Positions 23,415 through 35,247 of a stretch of 64,000 nucleotides of DNA are shown in pieces. How positions within the stretch are numbered: position 1 is the first letter of the stretch; every line of letters starts with the position of its first letter. The position numbers and the translations under genes were made by a program. This DNA comes from Paramacrobiotus metropolitanus (taxonomy: Eukaryota > Tardigrada > Eutardigrada > Parachela > Macrobiotidae): NCBI RefSeq assembly GCF_019649055.1, contig NW_026570222.1, positions 2,418,001-2,482,000 of the forward strand, written 5' to 3'. Below the pieces are notes generated by a model. The model had not been told where the DNA came from. It searched no databases and saw only the letters and a program-made list of their open reading frames with translations.

Positions 23415-24762
23415 GTTATTGTCGTTTTCTATCACAACCACAAACCAGTTCTGTTGTGTGCGGATGGGGAATGCACTCGATCACGACTACGCTCGTAACG
23501 GTAATAGGAGCAGGATGTTTACGATGTTATTCCAGAAATAGCTTCGTTAATACAGCAAATCTACGGTAAATTTTCAAAACATAATTTCAACAAGTTGTCA
23601 AAAACCAAATTACTGTACAGGACGCAGAAAAAGGCTACAGTCTGCACATTGAACTGTTGTTTTGGTGTTTTCGCTGTTTTCAAATTGGACACGCAGAATA
23701 TTTGCTGCCGTATGACAAAGTTTAATTAAGATCATAACGTGCCGTGGTGTCCGAGTGGTTAAGGAGTCTGACTCGAAATCAGATGGGGTCTCCCCGCACA
23801 GGTTCGAATCCTGTCCGCGGCGAATTTTTTTTCTTTTGCAAGAACATTTCCCAGGACGCAATCTATTAGCTCAAGCACCACAATTTTTAGCGTTTTTAAA
23901 GCAATTCTTTAAATAAAATTATCTGATCATTATGATCCAGAATTCAGTTGAGCATTAATTAGCAGAGATGCAGAAGGAATGGACGTACCTTCACGTAAGT
24001 AAGTACTTACGATTAGTGAAAGACCGGAAGTTCACAGAATGGGTTTGCAAAATTTCAGTCGCTGCGTTAAATTACTGAAGTTACATAATTAAACCTGCAT
24101 TGGCCCGCTTTTGGTTTTTCGTATCGACAGTTATTCAGTTTTTTTAAAGCCTGATACGAAAATCCTGTGCTTATTAATCTTAAATAGAAAAACTTATATT
24201 GGCAGATAATTCGGCACTCGACTTCTGCAAGCAAACAGCAACAAAACGTTTTAAATTTATAAAGGTCGTACATGCGGGTAACCGTGGGTCATTCAAATGG
24301 TCGTCGTGGTCGTCGTTATTATTATGAGCTGTTATGGTCGTCGTGGGTAACCGTAGGTTATTCAAAATTATGTGAGCCGGAAACCATTGTACCCGATGCC
24401 TGTCAGTCCTGTCAGTGCCAAGATGTGGGCTCGGGTTTGCAGTACGTTCGATGAAACCTTTGTGCAATACGAGTGCAGATCGATACTTCATGTTCTTGCA
24501 TTGTACAGTTGTAATTTGTAAGTAAGCTATCTCCGTATACTGATAAATTATAACTTTAATTTGAGTATAGGATGACGAGTACGTATGTAAATTATTGAGT
24601 TTTAGAATTATTTAGTTGCAGCGACGTAGAGCGCACTGCTTTTCACAACCATGCCCGTGAATTGTCATGACATTAAGAATTGTCAGAATTAAAAAAACAG
24701 GAAGAAACCGGTAGTCATGTGCATGCAGGTGTATGCATGGGTCATGGATTTTGAGCGTTTCC
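23415..24762. other. Intergenic containing tRNA-Ser; otherwise no gene
   Basis: Apart from the tRNA, 24290-24360 contains two copies of a GGTCGTCGTGG-type unit and a repeated GTAACCGT(A/G)GG motif. No protein gene is supported. Confidence 0.4.
23741..23822 (+). tRNA. tRNA-Ser (anticodon CGA)
   Basis: The 82-nt sequence folds as a class II tRNA. The acceptor GCCGTGG pairs with CCGCGGC through one T-G wobble, followed by discriminator G. The D-arm is CCGAGTGGTTAAGG. The anticodon stem TCTGA/TCAGA carries loop CTCGAAA, giving CGA, which reads UCG serine codons. A long variable arm (GGGGTCTCCCC) and a T-arm with the B box GGTTCGAATCC complete it. There is no intron, and CCA is not encoded. A T-run (pol III terminator) starts at 23825. 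It lies 327 bp from, and divergent to, RTN4IP1. Confidence 0.96.
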
Positions 24763-25246
24763 TTATTTTGGTGTCCACAGATTGGGTGTGTTAGGAGGGG
24801 TCCAGTTGGCCGCGTATGCCGTGTGTGCTTGCAAACACTGGTAGCATTGCCCGCCATACGTGCAGCAGTCCCCAACGTTGTAAGCCGTGTTTTGTTTCCA
24901 CTCGTTGTCTTCCACCGGCAGCCACAGGTTCAGTGTATTGGGCGGGGTCCAGTTGGGAGCATCGACACGATGCCCTTGGCGGCATTTGAACGTCTGACCT
25001 TCGAACGTGCAGAGGTCGCCCACATTAAATGTCTTCCCAACCGCCCATTCGGACGACGAACCTCCGCTTGATCCCGCCGGTGCCGGTGCTTCCGGAACTT
25101 CTCCAGCGTCACCGCCCTGTGCAGCTGCTTGCTCATCTACGTATGAAAATAGTGAAATCATAAAATAAATTAATTCTGGTGTCAAAACGACGTAGGGTAA
25201 TCAAAATTAAGCACATCAGCCACACGGGTACGATTTTCATTTCCAT
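24763..25246 (-). CDS. Secreted protein with two carbohydrate-binding modules (CBM5/12, chitin-binding type 3)
   Basis: Two minus-strand exons join in phase 1 to 142 residues: 25246-25192, with a signal peptide MKIVPVWLMCLILITL, and 25136-24763. After a short acidic, Gly/Ser/Pro-rich linker come two tandem modules, about residues 51-95 and 100-142. Each has the W..G..Y/F.VGD.C.Y.G..Y.C.Q.H layout and ends with NWTPPNTxNLW. The tryptophans and tyrosine are the sugar-stacking residues known for this family. No catalytic domain is attached, so it is probably an extracellular chitin-binding protein. The donor of exon 1 (GTCGTT) is weak, so the exact signal-peptide junction is less certain than the modules. 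Confidence 0.85.
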
Positions 25247-26568
25247 TAAAACTGAACCATACTCCTTACTTTTAAGCCAGAACTAAAATGCAAAAACATT
25301 GTATAAATATTACTACCAATATTATATTATTCTTGCAATTTTAAGTGTACTTCGAACTCGAAGTAATGTAATAAGCACTTATACAAAGCCGGAAGATTCG
25401 CGCGACTGAGAATTGCACATAAAATAAAATATAATGCCCCAAAGTTTACGAATTATGGATAAGAATATACGTAGTACACACTCAAAGATTTAATACAATA
25501 GAAATATTGTACAAGTCTGTTTATCATAATATAGATATAGGTTATAGCTTATATAGTACGTATCTGGTAGGTGAGTTTTTTTTATTTTTACTGTGCACGC
25601 AGTACAATTTTTAAGTAAGTACAAAAGAGGTGCCCGTTAATAATTTTAATTGAGCAGTTACGTGGCATATCTGTTATTAACGATCAATAGACCGGGAAGT
25701 AAATATCATACGCATACCGGGATTCATGAATTCTCCTCCAGTACTCATCGTAATGGCTAATGGAATTGTCCCGCGCTAGATCAAAACAGATCTTGCAAAC
25801 CCTACCGAGTACACATAAAATGCTGATTATTTAGTAGCTGCCGCTGGAACAATAGGAAAATGTGTAAGCCGTAAACAAAATTCTTTGCTGAGCAATAATC
25901 ACAGATCACAGTTCTGTGCAGATGGAACCATGGAGCTGTTGACATTAACGTTCTTTGTTTCTAATGTAAGCAGAACTAATGGTACGTAGAAATGTACTTC
26001 TGTAACGCACAACGACACAAGCATGTTCCTCCACGAAGTTAAAAATCAAAAGAAAGAAACCCGATCGTACCTTGAAGTACCGGCGAACAGAATTGTTCTA
26101 TTAAAAATACAAAGAATAAATTTAAATCGAGCTTAAAGTTAACGCTGCCTTACAAGTTAAGTGCAGTCAAAAGACTAAAAAATACTGGTTGCGCGGCGCG
26201 CCCTGTGTACATTGCACACAGACATTACTTTTAAAAACACTACTTATAAATGGGGATGCACTGTTCTGTACTTGCTTACCATCCCTGAAACCAGTTTTCT
26301 CTAGATATGCGAGTACTTACAATATCCTTAATATGTTATTTCTTAAACCAGTTTTGCCAGAATTCGAACTTCTGTTGTCAAACGTACTACTCCTACTTGT
26401 GCAGAGTAGAGCAAAACCAGTTTGACGCAGTTTCTTTAAGCCGAAGCATCGTTATAGAACTTTTTAAGTTGCTACTTGCTACGCAGATCGAAGCAGCTTG
26501 GCCCGCCGCCGCGCGTAACGCTCTGATCGATCTCTGCTTAATTAATGCTGTGAAGGTATAGATCTGGA

Positions 26569-26589
26569 ACCGGTTTCAGGGAAACCGGT
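26569..26589. repeat. 9-bp perfect hairpin with 3-nt loop
   Basis: ACCGGTTTC, loop AGG, GAAACCGGT. It is compact and GC-rich compared with its surroundings. No function is evident. Confidence 0.6.
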
Positions 26590-26862
26590 GAGGGTCATAG
26601 GTCACTTTACAATTAATTTAAAAAATTGATTCTGATCTATTTCTGCATCGCGGTGCCGCCTACAAAAATGGAACAGAGTTGAGTATGTATTGGAATCTCA
26701 TAATATTACTACTGCAATCTGCAATACAGTTCATTGCTTGCGTAAGTATTACAGTAATACTGTAATATGCACAGTACAATTGCAATACATATTACAATAC
26801 ACGCACAATTTTCTGCTAAGGCTTTAATATCTGATACTTTTTTTCCGGTGTCTGAATAATTG

Positions 26863-26894
26863 CCCCTCTACATGCCTCCCTAAAAGTAGAGGGG
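26863..26894. repeat. 9-bp perfect hairpin with 14-nt loop
   Basis: CCCCTCTAC and GTAGAGGGG flank a 14-nt loop. It lies 45 bp left of the long inverted repeat and may belong to the same element. Confidence 0.55.
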
Positions 26895-26938
26895 TACTTT
26901 TTGAATATTACACTTGGACAGCTGTGTCGGTTATCATA

Positions 26939-27129
26939 GAATTAATTATTCTGTATAAATTTTGTTTGCCTCCCTTGTCAGCTACGAGACGAGTCCTACC
27001 TCCTACAAATGTTGATAAACGCTATATCTACGGTATATCATGCATTTTTTGTACTCATGCTTAATCGGGTAGGACTCGTCTCGTAGCTGACAAGGGAGGC
27101 AAACAAAATTTATACAGAATAATTAATTC
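26939..27129. repeat. Perfect 62-bp inverted repeat with 67-bp spacer (foldback element)
   Basis: Positions 26939-27000 are exactly reverse-complementary to 27068-27129. The identity ends abruptly at both sides (mismatch at 26938/27130 and at 27001/27067). The arms include TCTCGTAGCTGACAAGGGAG and an AT-rich outer end. No clear target-site duplication flanks it. A recent foldback transposon, or a sequence inverted by template switching, would explain perfect arms. Confidence 0.8.
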
Positions 27130-27559
27130 AGAATGCAAATAAATATATAAATATATAAAATAGTTCTACATAGAAGTAAGTATTGTAGGGAAGGGCGCAT
27201 CTACTTATACACAAACGTAAATGCATCAGCAGGTCACCTGTCTGTACTACGAGTAGTTCTGCAAAGCGAAGTTTCGGTCTAGCGATTGGTACTTTACCAA
27301 TAATGGCAATAAAAGATACCAATTATTGGAAAAACGAAATACTCGTATTGTTTGTCTTACGTTATATAATTGGAAATTTAATACATACATATTACAGACA
27401 CAGATATGAAATAAAGCATAATGAACCGTTTCAGAAAATCATACTGAACCGTTCCAGTTACTGCGGCGATACCTCGCGAATCGCGACCTGGATCATCCAG
27501 ATAAGCTCTCATAAGCACTTACCTAAATTAAATTAGCCATAATTGTTAGTTCTTCCCGC

Positions 27560-27787
27560 TCAATCGCTGTAGTAAACACTGCGCCAACCCTGGGCGGTTA
27601 CGACTGAGTTTCCAACTACGGAAAGACAGGACAAATGTTCTAATTTTAGCGCGTTGGCAGTTGTCAGCTTTGCGATTTTAACAGTTTTTCCGTTTTTGCT
27701 TTTTATCACAAGGACCTTTTCGAACCAATTTGCAGAGGAACGAGAATGTTCAGTTCTCGAATCTCCATAAACTTTCATGGTGTCCAT
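27560..27787 (-). CDS. Doubtful small ORF, 75 codons
   Basis: An uninterrupted ATG-initiated frame lies 260 bp from, and divergent to, ATAD2. The composition is protein-like (KVLVIKSKNGKTVKIAKL) but there is no recognised motif, signal peptide or splice support. It may be chance. Confidence 0.2.
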   Translation of the reverse strand: MDTMKVYGDSRTEHSRSSANWFEKVLVIKSKNGKTVKIAKLTTANALKLEHLSCLSVVGNSVVTAQGWRSVYYSD

Positions 27788-28047
27788 TGATATTTGCGAT
27801 TTGTGGTGTGGTTTACATGTTTAATGGCTTACCACTCTTTGAATATTAGCACTAGCTGACTAAAACAAGCTTGTGCGAGCTGGATTTCAGGCGACACTGT
27901 GGATCCATCGCATCATTGTTCTCAATCAGATTCTTCTCAAGTTTGTATAATCGCGCTGTCAGTTTGTGCCTGTCTGGGGGTGTCTTTAATCTGCAATGGT
28001 GTCTCAGTGAGTAGTCCGATATCGCCCAGTTCCTGAGTCGTGGAATC

Positions 28048-31000
28048 ATGTCGGATAAACTGGATACCATAATTCCGCGGACAAGAAGCAAATCAAGCAA
28101 ACCCAGTCTCAATCCGATCGCTGTCGATGTCGCGACCAGTCGGCCCAATTCCCAGCGGGATCCTCTTGAGGCGGTGATCATTCCCCTTCGTTCAAAAAGG
28201 ATTGCTGGTCGTAGTGGTAAGCCCGAAACCCGCGCCAAACCTGAACCTGTGCGCAAAGAATCCGAAGTGTACACGTTTGGAGAAGAGGCAGGCAGAGACA
28301 TCGAAGATGCAGCCGTTCCTTTGAGGCAGAAGTTGAGCCGTTCTGCAAAGAAAAAGTCTCGCCCGTGCCAGTTTCCCGAGAGCGGCAGTGAGGAAATTGA
28401 ATCTCCCAGCATGAAGCGGAAGAAAAGCGACGGACCTGCTGCAGTTGTCGTGCGGACGCTTGCTCCGAAGCAGCGCTCGAAAACTGGGACTGTGGATAAC
28501 GGCGAGGAGGCGTCTTGCTCCAAGTCTTCTAGTGGTTCACGAGGAGCTACGCGAACACGGGAAAACAGCGAACAGTAAGTTTTGGGTTGCCCGTGTTGTG
28601 TAATAACTTACGACAACCTCGAGTTTGCATGGACATTTGTAAGTAAGCATAATGTGTAGTTCTATATAATACAGGCATAAACAGGAATTACTTACATGAT
28701 GATTGATGCTGCTTGAATTGCTTTCTTGCTTAGGTATTTTCCTTTCGAAATGTTTGTGTTTTTTTGTTTTGAAAAGTCCGGTGGTTTATAGGGGATTGAT
28801 GTGTATTTCTTTATTTGCATTTTGCTGTCTCTGACGGTTTCCGTTTTGCAAAACTCACAGAAGCCCCTAAAAATTGTACCTAAATGATGGGTAAATGGTA
28901 AATCGTACAAGTAATAATGAACTAAAATGCTAAGTGGTTTTTTCTTGTACATGCAAGTTTGGGAGCACATTTGCTGTTTTATGTTATTTTTGCGATTAGT
29001 TACTTGCATCCTAATTTTTCATGTTCCATGTTTTCGTAAAATTCGCGTGTTCAAACCGCGGTAGCATGTCTAACGCAATAAACGCATGTTGTAATAATTA
29101 TAGAAGTGCAGTATTGTACGAGACTACGAGTACTAATTGTCAGTTGCATAATACGCAATAAATGTTTTCATCAGAAAATCCGAATCCGAGCACAATCAGA
29201 GCTTTACCAGTAGCATCATGGAGAGCGCCATGGATGATTGTGCTTCCGTTAAACCAGTGGAGGACTGTGATGTGATACTGGCTGATGATGACGAGAAGGA
29301 GAAAAAGAAATCCACTGCTTCAAAATCTATCTTGGATGAGAACCAGACCGCCCATGATTTGTCCGTTTTCGAAACTAGTGCGCGACAGACAGGATATATT
29401 TTTAAGCGGATATTGTCGGATGATTCGGAATACGTCGAGGAGGATGGTTCCGCCTCAACATCCGAAGGGGATCTTGTTGAATCATCTGACGAAGCGTAAG
29501 GAAAAAAATCAACTTTGAATTTAAGTGAAATGTAAAATTTATGTAATTCAATACTTCGTTCTGCATGCTCGATTTTTGGTTTGACCTTATCGATAGTTTT
29601 GTACTGTGTAGTCTAGATAATAAAGTAACGGACGGCCAGAAATTCGATTTTGTGATATCTGCAAGTACATTCAGCGATGTGCATTTTTTAGATTCGATAA
29701 GTCGAGAACGGACAAACGTTCTATGCGGAAGAGAAAGAAACCAGAGCGGTAAAGAATGGCTACATATTTTTTCAATGATCAGCAGTGTATGATTTTCACC
29801 TGCGGCAACGTTCGTAGATACGGTATTTCCTCCAGTGGTATTGAGACCCGGCGACTACGACCACGAAAAGCGAGCTCTTCCAGCAGTTCGCAGTCGGGCG
29901 ATAAGCAGAAATATAATGCGGGCAAAGTATTGAAACGTGAAAATATGCGGCACCGTCGACGTAGCCCTGGTTTGTTCCCAGTTGACGATGATCCGGCTTT
30001 AAAAGAAAAAGGCACACGCAAGGTTGAAAAAATGGGAAGAGACCGCAAGTTACTGCGGGATGCCGAAAAGGCTGGAGTTCGACATCGTTTTGGCGAATAC
30101 AACTTACGCAGTCGGGGATCGAAGGAAAAGGAATCGACACCTAAACCAGAGTATATACTGCATACGTTTTGCTAAGATCTGTTTTTGCTGTAATAGTAAT
30201 TCTATAAGTTCATACATCTTTCAGACCCAGGAAGCGTTATGGTCTGCGCGCTAACCGTCCCCCGGAAGGAGCGTTGGTTATGCCGGATTTATCTGCGATA
30301 CTTCACCTGGAAAGCGAAATTTCCGCCGATGAACCACCCCGGAAGAAAAGGATTGCCAACAGAAACAAGGATACATCGGACGAATATTCTTCTTTCGAAC
30401 CCACTCTGTATTGGCCAACCAAAGAGGTGTACCTTTTGTCTAGTACCATGGTGTCTTTTCCGACCATGGTTCGGTTGACACTTAAGAATCGTATTTTCTA
30501 TTAATAGGGACATAATTCATTGCATTTTCTTTATAGCAGTAAAAGTGAAAGGTTAATAGAAGACGCGATTGTGCGAAATGTTTTCCCCTGTGCTTTCCTT
30601 TGTACCAACATTTGGATAATTTTTGTATAATTGGAACGTTAAAAATGAGCGATTTTTTGACACCCATCGGCACTTTAAATTCCTGAATATGAAGTTGTTG
30701 ACATTGTTTAATTGATTTTCTGTGTAATTTTTGTTTTTTTATGTAGATTAGTTTTGATACAATCGGTGGCTGTGCGGCTATCAAGGAGCAGTTAACGCGG
30801 GAGCTGCTGCTGCCATTTCGTAAACATTTGCTGAAAAGACAGCAGCAACAACAGGCAGTTCCCGATGAAGCGAACCCGGAAAGCGTCGCTTTACCAGAAC
30901 AAACTGGAGGAGCGAGCTATTTTTGCAGAGGAGTATTATTTTGGGGGCCTCCTGGTAATACCTGCAGAATTCGACTGCTACATTTGACTTTTCCGGTATC

Positions 31001-34000
31001 TGTTGTGTGATTGTTCTTTTGTAGGAACGGGCAAAACTTTTATGGCTAAGGCGGTGGCGTATGAGTGTGGCAAAGATATAACTTCGGTTCCCGTTTATGT
31101 TATTTCGGGGGCTGAATTGCTAACAAAATGGGTTGGCGAAAGTGAGAATCACTTGAGGCTTATCTTCCAACAGGTAGGGGAGAGGTGACGATTTTAAATT
31201 TTCGTAATGGTAACTTTTTTTTGGTTTCTTATGCCTCACACTGATGCGGGTGCAATTTTAAAAGACGATATTCTATCACTGAAATTTAAGTACTTACTAG
31301 TATAGACTGAATTAGATTGCAGTCTTATTTCTGCTGCCAAATTTTTCAACGGCAAACCGGTGAATGCATAGAATTCATGTTAATTCCTGTGGAACAAAAC
31401 ATATTGTCATCGTGCTTTATCTGTGTTTTAGGCGCAGTTGAACAGTCCCTCCATTATATTTATTGACGAATTAGATGGTTTGGTTCGGCGACGGTAAACG
31501 CTTAACTTGCAGCTGTTATTTGAGCCATTGCGTTCTTGATTAACTTTATACTGTAGCTTATCATATCTGTGTTGTGCAGATGTGTCGGTTTCTGATTGTA
31601 GAACGACGTCAGAAAGCGATCATGTGAATTTCAATATGGTCAGCACAATGCTGACACTGCTCAATGGTGTGATCGACCGTGGTAAGGCGGAGTGCTTATT
31701 AACTGTAATTGTTCTTTTATGCTTTTTTTAAAAAAAAATTGTATTTGTGTAATATCTATATGCTTGTAGTGATGTATCTGTAGGTAGAAGCGCACATTAG
31801 GAAAATAGCGGTTCTCTTGAATCAGCTGCAGATAGCACCATATAATTTGTATGCACTGCATTATGTGACTACGTTACCTGGCAGGTACAAGGTGGCTCGG
31901 AAGAATCGGTGTTACCTATGAGTATGTTGCAGGATCTGTGATTGTCATAGCCACAACCAATTATAAAGATGTGCTTGATCCCGCTTTGATGCGCTCGGGT
32001 CGCTTTGATCTGAAGATTCTGTTCCCTGCCCCGAACACGGAAGAGCGGACTCTTATCTTGGAGACTTTAACCAAAGACTGGAAGGTACCGTTGACGGATA
32101 CTGATCGTGCCGCTGTCGCCGTCAACACAGAAGGTATTGTTTTGTAATAGTCTGGCAGCAGACAATCAGCTGTTCAGTGGCAACAGCTGATCGTTTTATA
32201 AGCTAATGTACAAGTACCGGATACCTACTTAACTTTTGCCGCAGCTTGCATTTGTCGTTAGTATACACATATTGTACATACAGCATACTTACTCGTATTA
32301 TGGTGAAAGCATTAATTTTAATGGACTTTTAGGTTTTACTGGCGCTGATTTGGATCTATTGTGCAAGAAAGCTCAAAATATTTCTGAACTAGCGGTTGAA
32401 CAACAGAAAGAATCTGACAACAACAACTATAACAACAATGAACTGCCGGTATATTTCTTGTATTATTGATAACAGGGCTGATAACTTGCTCTAACAGTTT
32501 CTTTTGGCAGGATACTCTGCATATTTTTTTCAAAGCACTTTTGGAAGTGGAGCCTTCCGCACTGGCAGCACCTACTAGTGGTGGCACCGTATCTGCCCCT
32601 TTGGACGGTCGTGTACGACCATTGGTGGAGAAGCAGTTGCAGAAACTTATTGAAGAACTGACCGCTTATTACCCAGTTCGAATGCCCGGAGAGTCCATGG
32701 CTCTGCACAGTAGTGCCATGTGGGGTACTTTCAAGTAAGTTCACGAGATCGTTAATGGGAAACTCTGCAGTAAAAATGTTTTGGGCGCTTATTAACATGT
32801 GTATCATTCACAAGCAAGATGTATCGCTTAAGCTCCACTTAACGCTCCTTATTTTCTCGTTCCGAACATTTCCGTTGTTATAAGGCTTGTACTCGTATAA
32901 GCATCTGTTGAAGAAAAATCCGCGGAACGTTAGCGAAGCGCTTTGTATACCAGAAGCGTATACCAGGTTTCTGTTCTTATATTTTACACCGTAGAAACTA
33001 TTAGGTACATATAACATAACGATTAATTATGTATGTTAAACAGCATCTGCGAAAGTTGACAGTTCAGAAATCAGAACTAGCTTGATGCCATAACTTACCA
33101 CGATAGCCTGCTACTCTTTCTTTTTAAGTTAGTGCAGTATCATGCTCCTAAGTTTACTATTCTGCATTTTTCTGGTGCAAAGAAATATTGGTTGTCCTTG
33201 TCATACGTACCACTTATGGGCTGCATTATGGTTTGATATCTCTTGTTATATGTTTTCTGGACCTTAAGTGTACATTTGTTTTGCCCCTGGATGGGTCGAC
33301 TATACCATGACGGTAACTGTGTACTCTTCTATTCGTAGGAACGGATCGTTGATGTTGGACTACCACCCAGTGTTGTTCGTGTACACCGAACGGGATCCTT
33401 TGCTGCTTGATCTTGTGACCTCAGCACTTTTCCACCAACTTTCCATGAAGAACCAAGTGCGAAGCATTGACTTCCGTTCTACGCAGTATACAGTAACGGT
33501 TACGGTGAGCCAGGAATTACCAAAAATGATTCTGTCATGACTGGTCGTGCATTCGCTGTACTTGTGCTAATAGGTGGACTGCCAGACATTGCTCAGTGAA
33601 CGCTCATGCATTGCGGGTTTGTTCCACCTGGACGAAGCGTGCAGTATGCCGAAGAATGACATACTTACTTTGCCAACTTGGTTGGTAAAAGCTTTATCTA
33701 AACGGAACGGATACCGAGCACCACTTCTGGTTGTCACCAGCAGCCGCCCTCCTGATGAATATGCAGAGAAGGTGACTAATCCAATCAGTATGAAACTAGA
33801 GGAAAAGTACGAATATTATATGTATATTTTCCATCGAAGCTATTGTTTTTATTTTCTTATAGCTTGTAGCTGGTATTTTGAAATGCATATTATTGATTCC
33901 ATGGAATGTTGTTCTTTCAGATGCGGGAGATCTTTGGTGACACTTCATTGCAGTTCCGGGTGAACCAGCCTAATCTTGACCAGTTGAAAGAATTTTTTTC

Positions 34001-35247
34001 GGATTTATTCGATTCGCTGCACGACTCTGATAATGGCATTTCGGTAATTTGCAGTCTGTCTGTGGAAACACCTGCACGTATTTTCAGACACCTGTCCATA
34101 TAATCTATGCTAACGGTTTAATTGTAGAATGGTGCGCCTGAGCGGAGCGGAAACGGAATACTCAATGGACAGTTGAAAAGGAAGCGAGCGAAACTCGCTG
34201 GTTATTTAAGTTCGGAGTTGCCAAAAATCGATGATCTTCTATCAAAGCATCAGATTTTGTCAAGGGCCATTTGGCAGGGCCGGAACGATCCCCACAAGGC
34301 AGATTTTTTTGACGTAAGATAGTGCTCTAACATTAGCAGCCGTAATTGAAATACTGCACACCACTCTATCAGTTATCGTCGTATAGGCATCATTGTCAAA
34401 TGAACTTCGTTTGGCAGTGATGCCTATTTTAACGAACTACGTATTAAATAGAAATCCTCTTTTGCGAAGGATCTGTACTTATTAAATGAGCAAGCAGAGT
34501 TGCAAGTTGTAGAACATCTGAACGTCTTAACACTTTGTTATTAAAAATAAATTCTCGCACATAATCTGGTACGAAGTGCAAGGCTTTGCTGTGTATTAAA
34601 TTTTAGGTATATGACTCTGCCCAAAACGATAAATTAAATTTTTTTGTAAAAACACTTACTTTGAGGATAATCATTGCTTCTAATCTTGGCTGGTAACTTG
34701 AAAGTGCTTGTAATGTAACCTGACCGAACTACGCGTACTTACTTCGTTTTCCTGAGCCAAACCTGACGGAAGTGTCGCAGATTCACGTGTTCGTTGTCGA
34801 TGAACATTCAGAGTTTGGTTGGGATTTATAGTGGTGTGGTATGGACTTGAAAGGTAGCCAGTTGTTGCACTGATCACTTCACAGGTTCGCCACTATGGCA
34901 TATAATTATCTAACTTTGAACAAAAGTTTCTAGTATTTCAGTGCTGTATTTTTCCACGGAATAACAAAAATGAATAAGCAAAGTAAAAAGTCGGCGTTTA
35001 AAAAACAGCCTGTTGCTTCTTGATTTGAATTTGGTGTTGTGGAAGGTTTAGCCTCTGCTCGCTTGCCGTATACGATTCACATGATCTAATTTCACTTTTT
35101 CAGCGCGTGAGAGAGTTCAGTGGACCGGATGGAAACGATAGTGATCGGGCATCACGCGCCAGCAGTAGCAGCGACGAAAAGAGTGGACGTGATGATATGG
35201 CTGGGAAGGGAACAAATTTTGGTCTCGGCAAGTCAGCCAAGAAGTGA
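28048..35247 (+). CDS. ATAD2: ATAD2-type AAA ATPase (Yta7/LEX-1 family) lacking a visible bromodomain
   Basis: Seventeen exons join with consistent phases to 1,098 residues: 28048-28574, 29175-29495, 29692-29748, 29818-30150, 30225-30426, 30747-30954, 31025-31173, 31432-31493, 31602-31681, 31933-32133, 32333-32448, 32511-32734, 33339-33504, 33574-33771, 33921-34043, 34128-34313, 35104-35247. Residues 1-480 are basic/acidic, disordered and nuclear-looking, with YNLRSRG and RYGLRANRP motifs. AAA1 has Walker A GPPGTGK (about 546), WVGESE, Walker B IIFIDELDG (about 609) and SGRFD. A degenerate AAA2 (about 826-990) matches the ATAD2 layout (APLLVVTSSRPP...LKEFFSDLF). The family acts on chromatin and histones. 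The tail is short and contains no bromodomain. The terminal TGA overlaps a GTGAGA donor, so a longer isoform is possible. Confidence 0.88.

Larger units (their letters stand above)
25247..28047. other. 2.8-kb intergenic with hairpins and a long inverted repeat
   Basis: AT-rich with no well-supported gene. It contains hairpins at 26569-26589 and 26863-26894, a perfect 62-bp inverted repeat (26939-27129) and one doubtful minus-strand ORF (27560-27787). Confidence 0.45.

Noticed and set aside
27852-28523. 223-codon minus-strand ORF
   Set aside because: Mostly antisense to ATAD2 exon 1, whose frame joins in phase to sixteen further exons.
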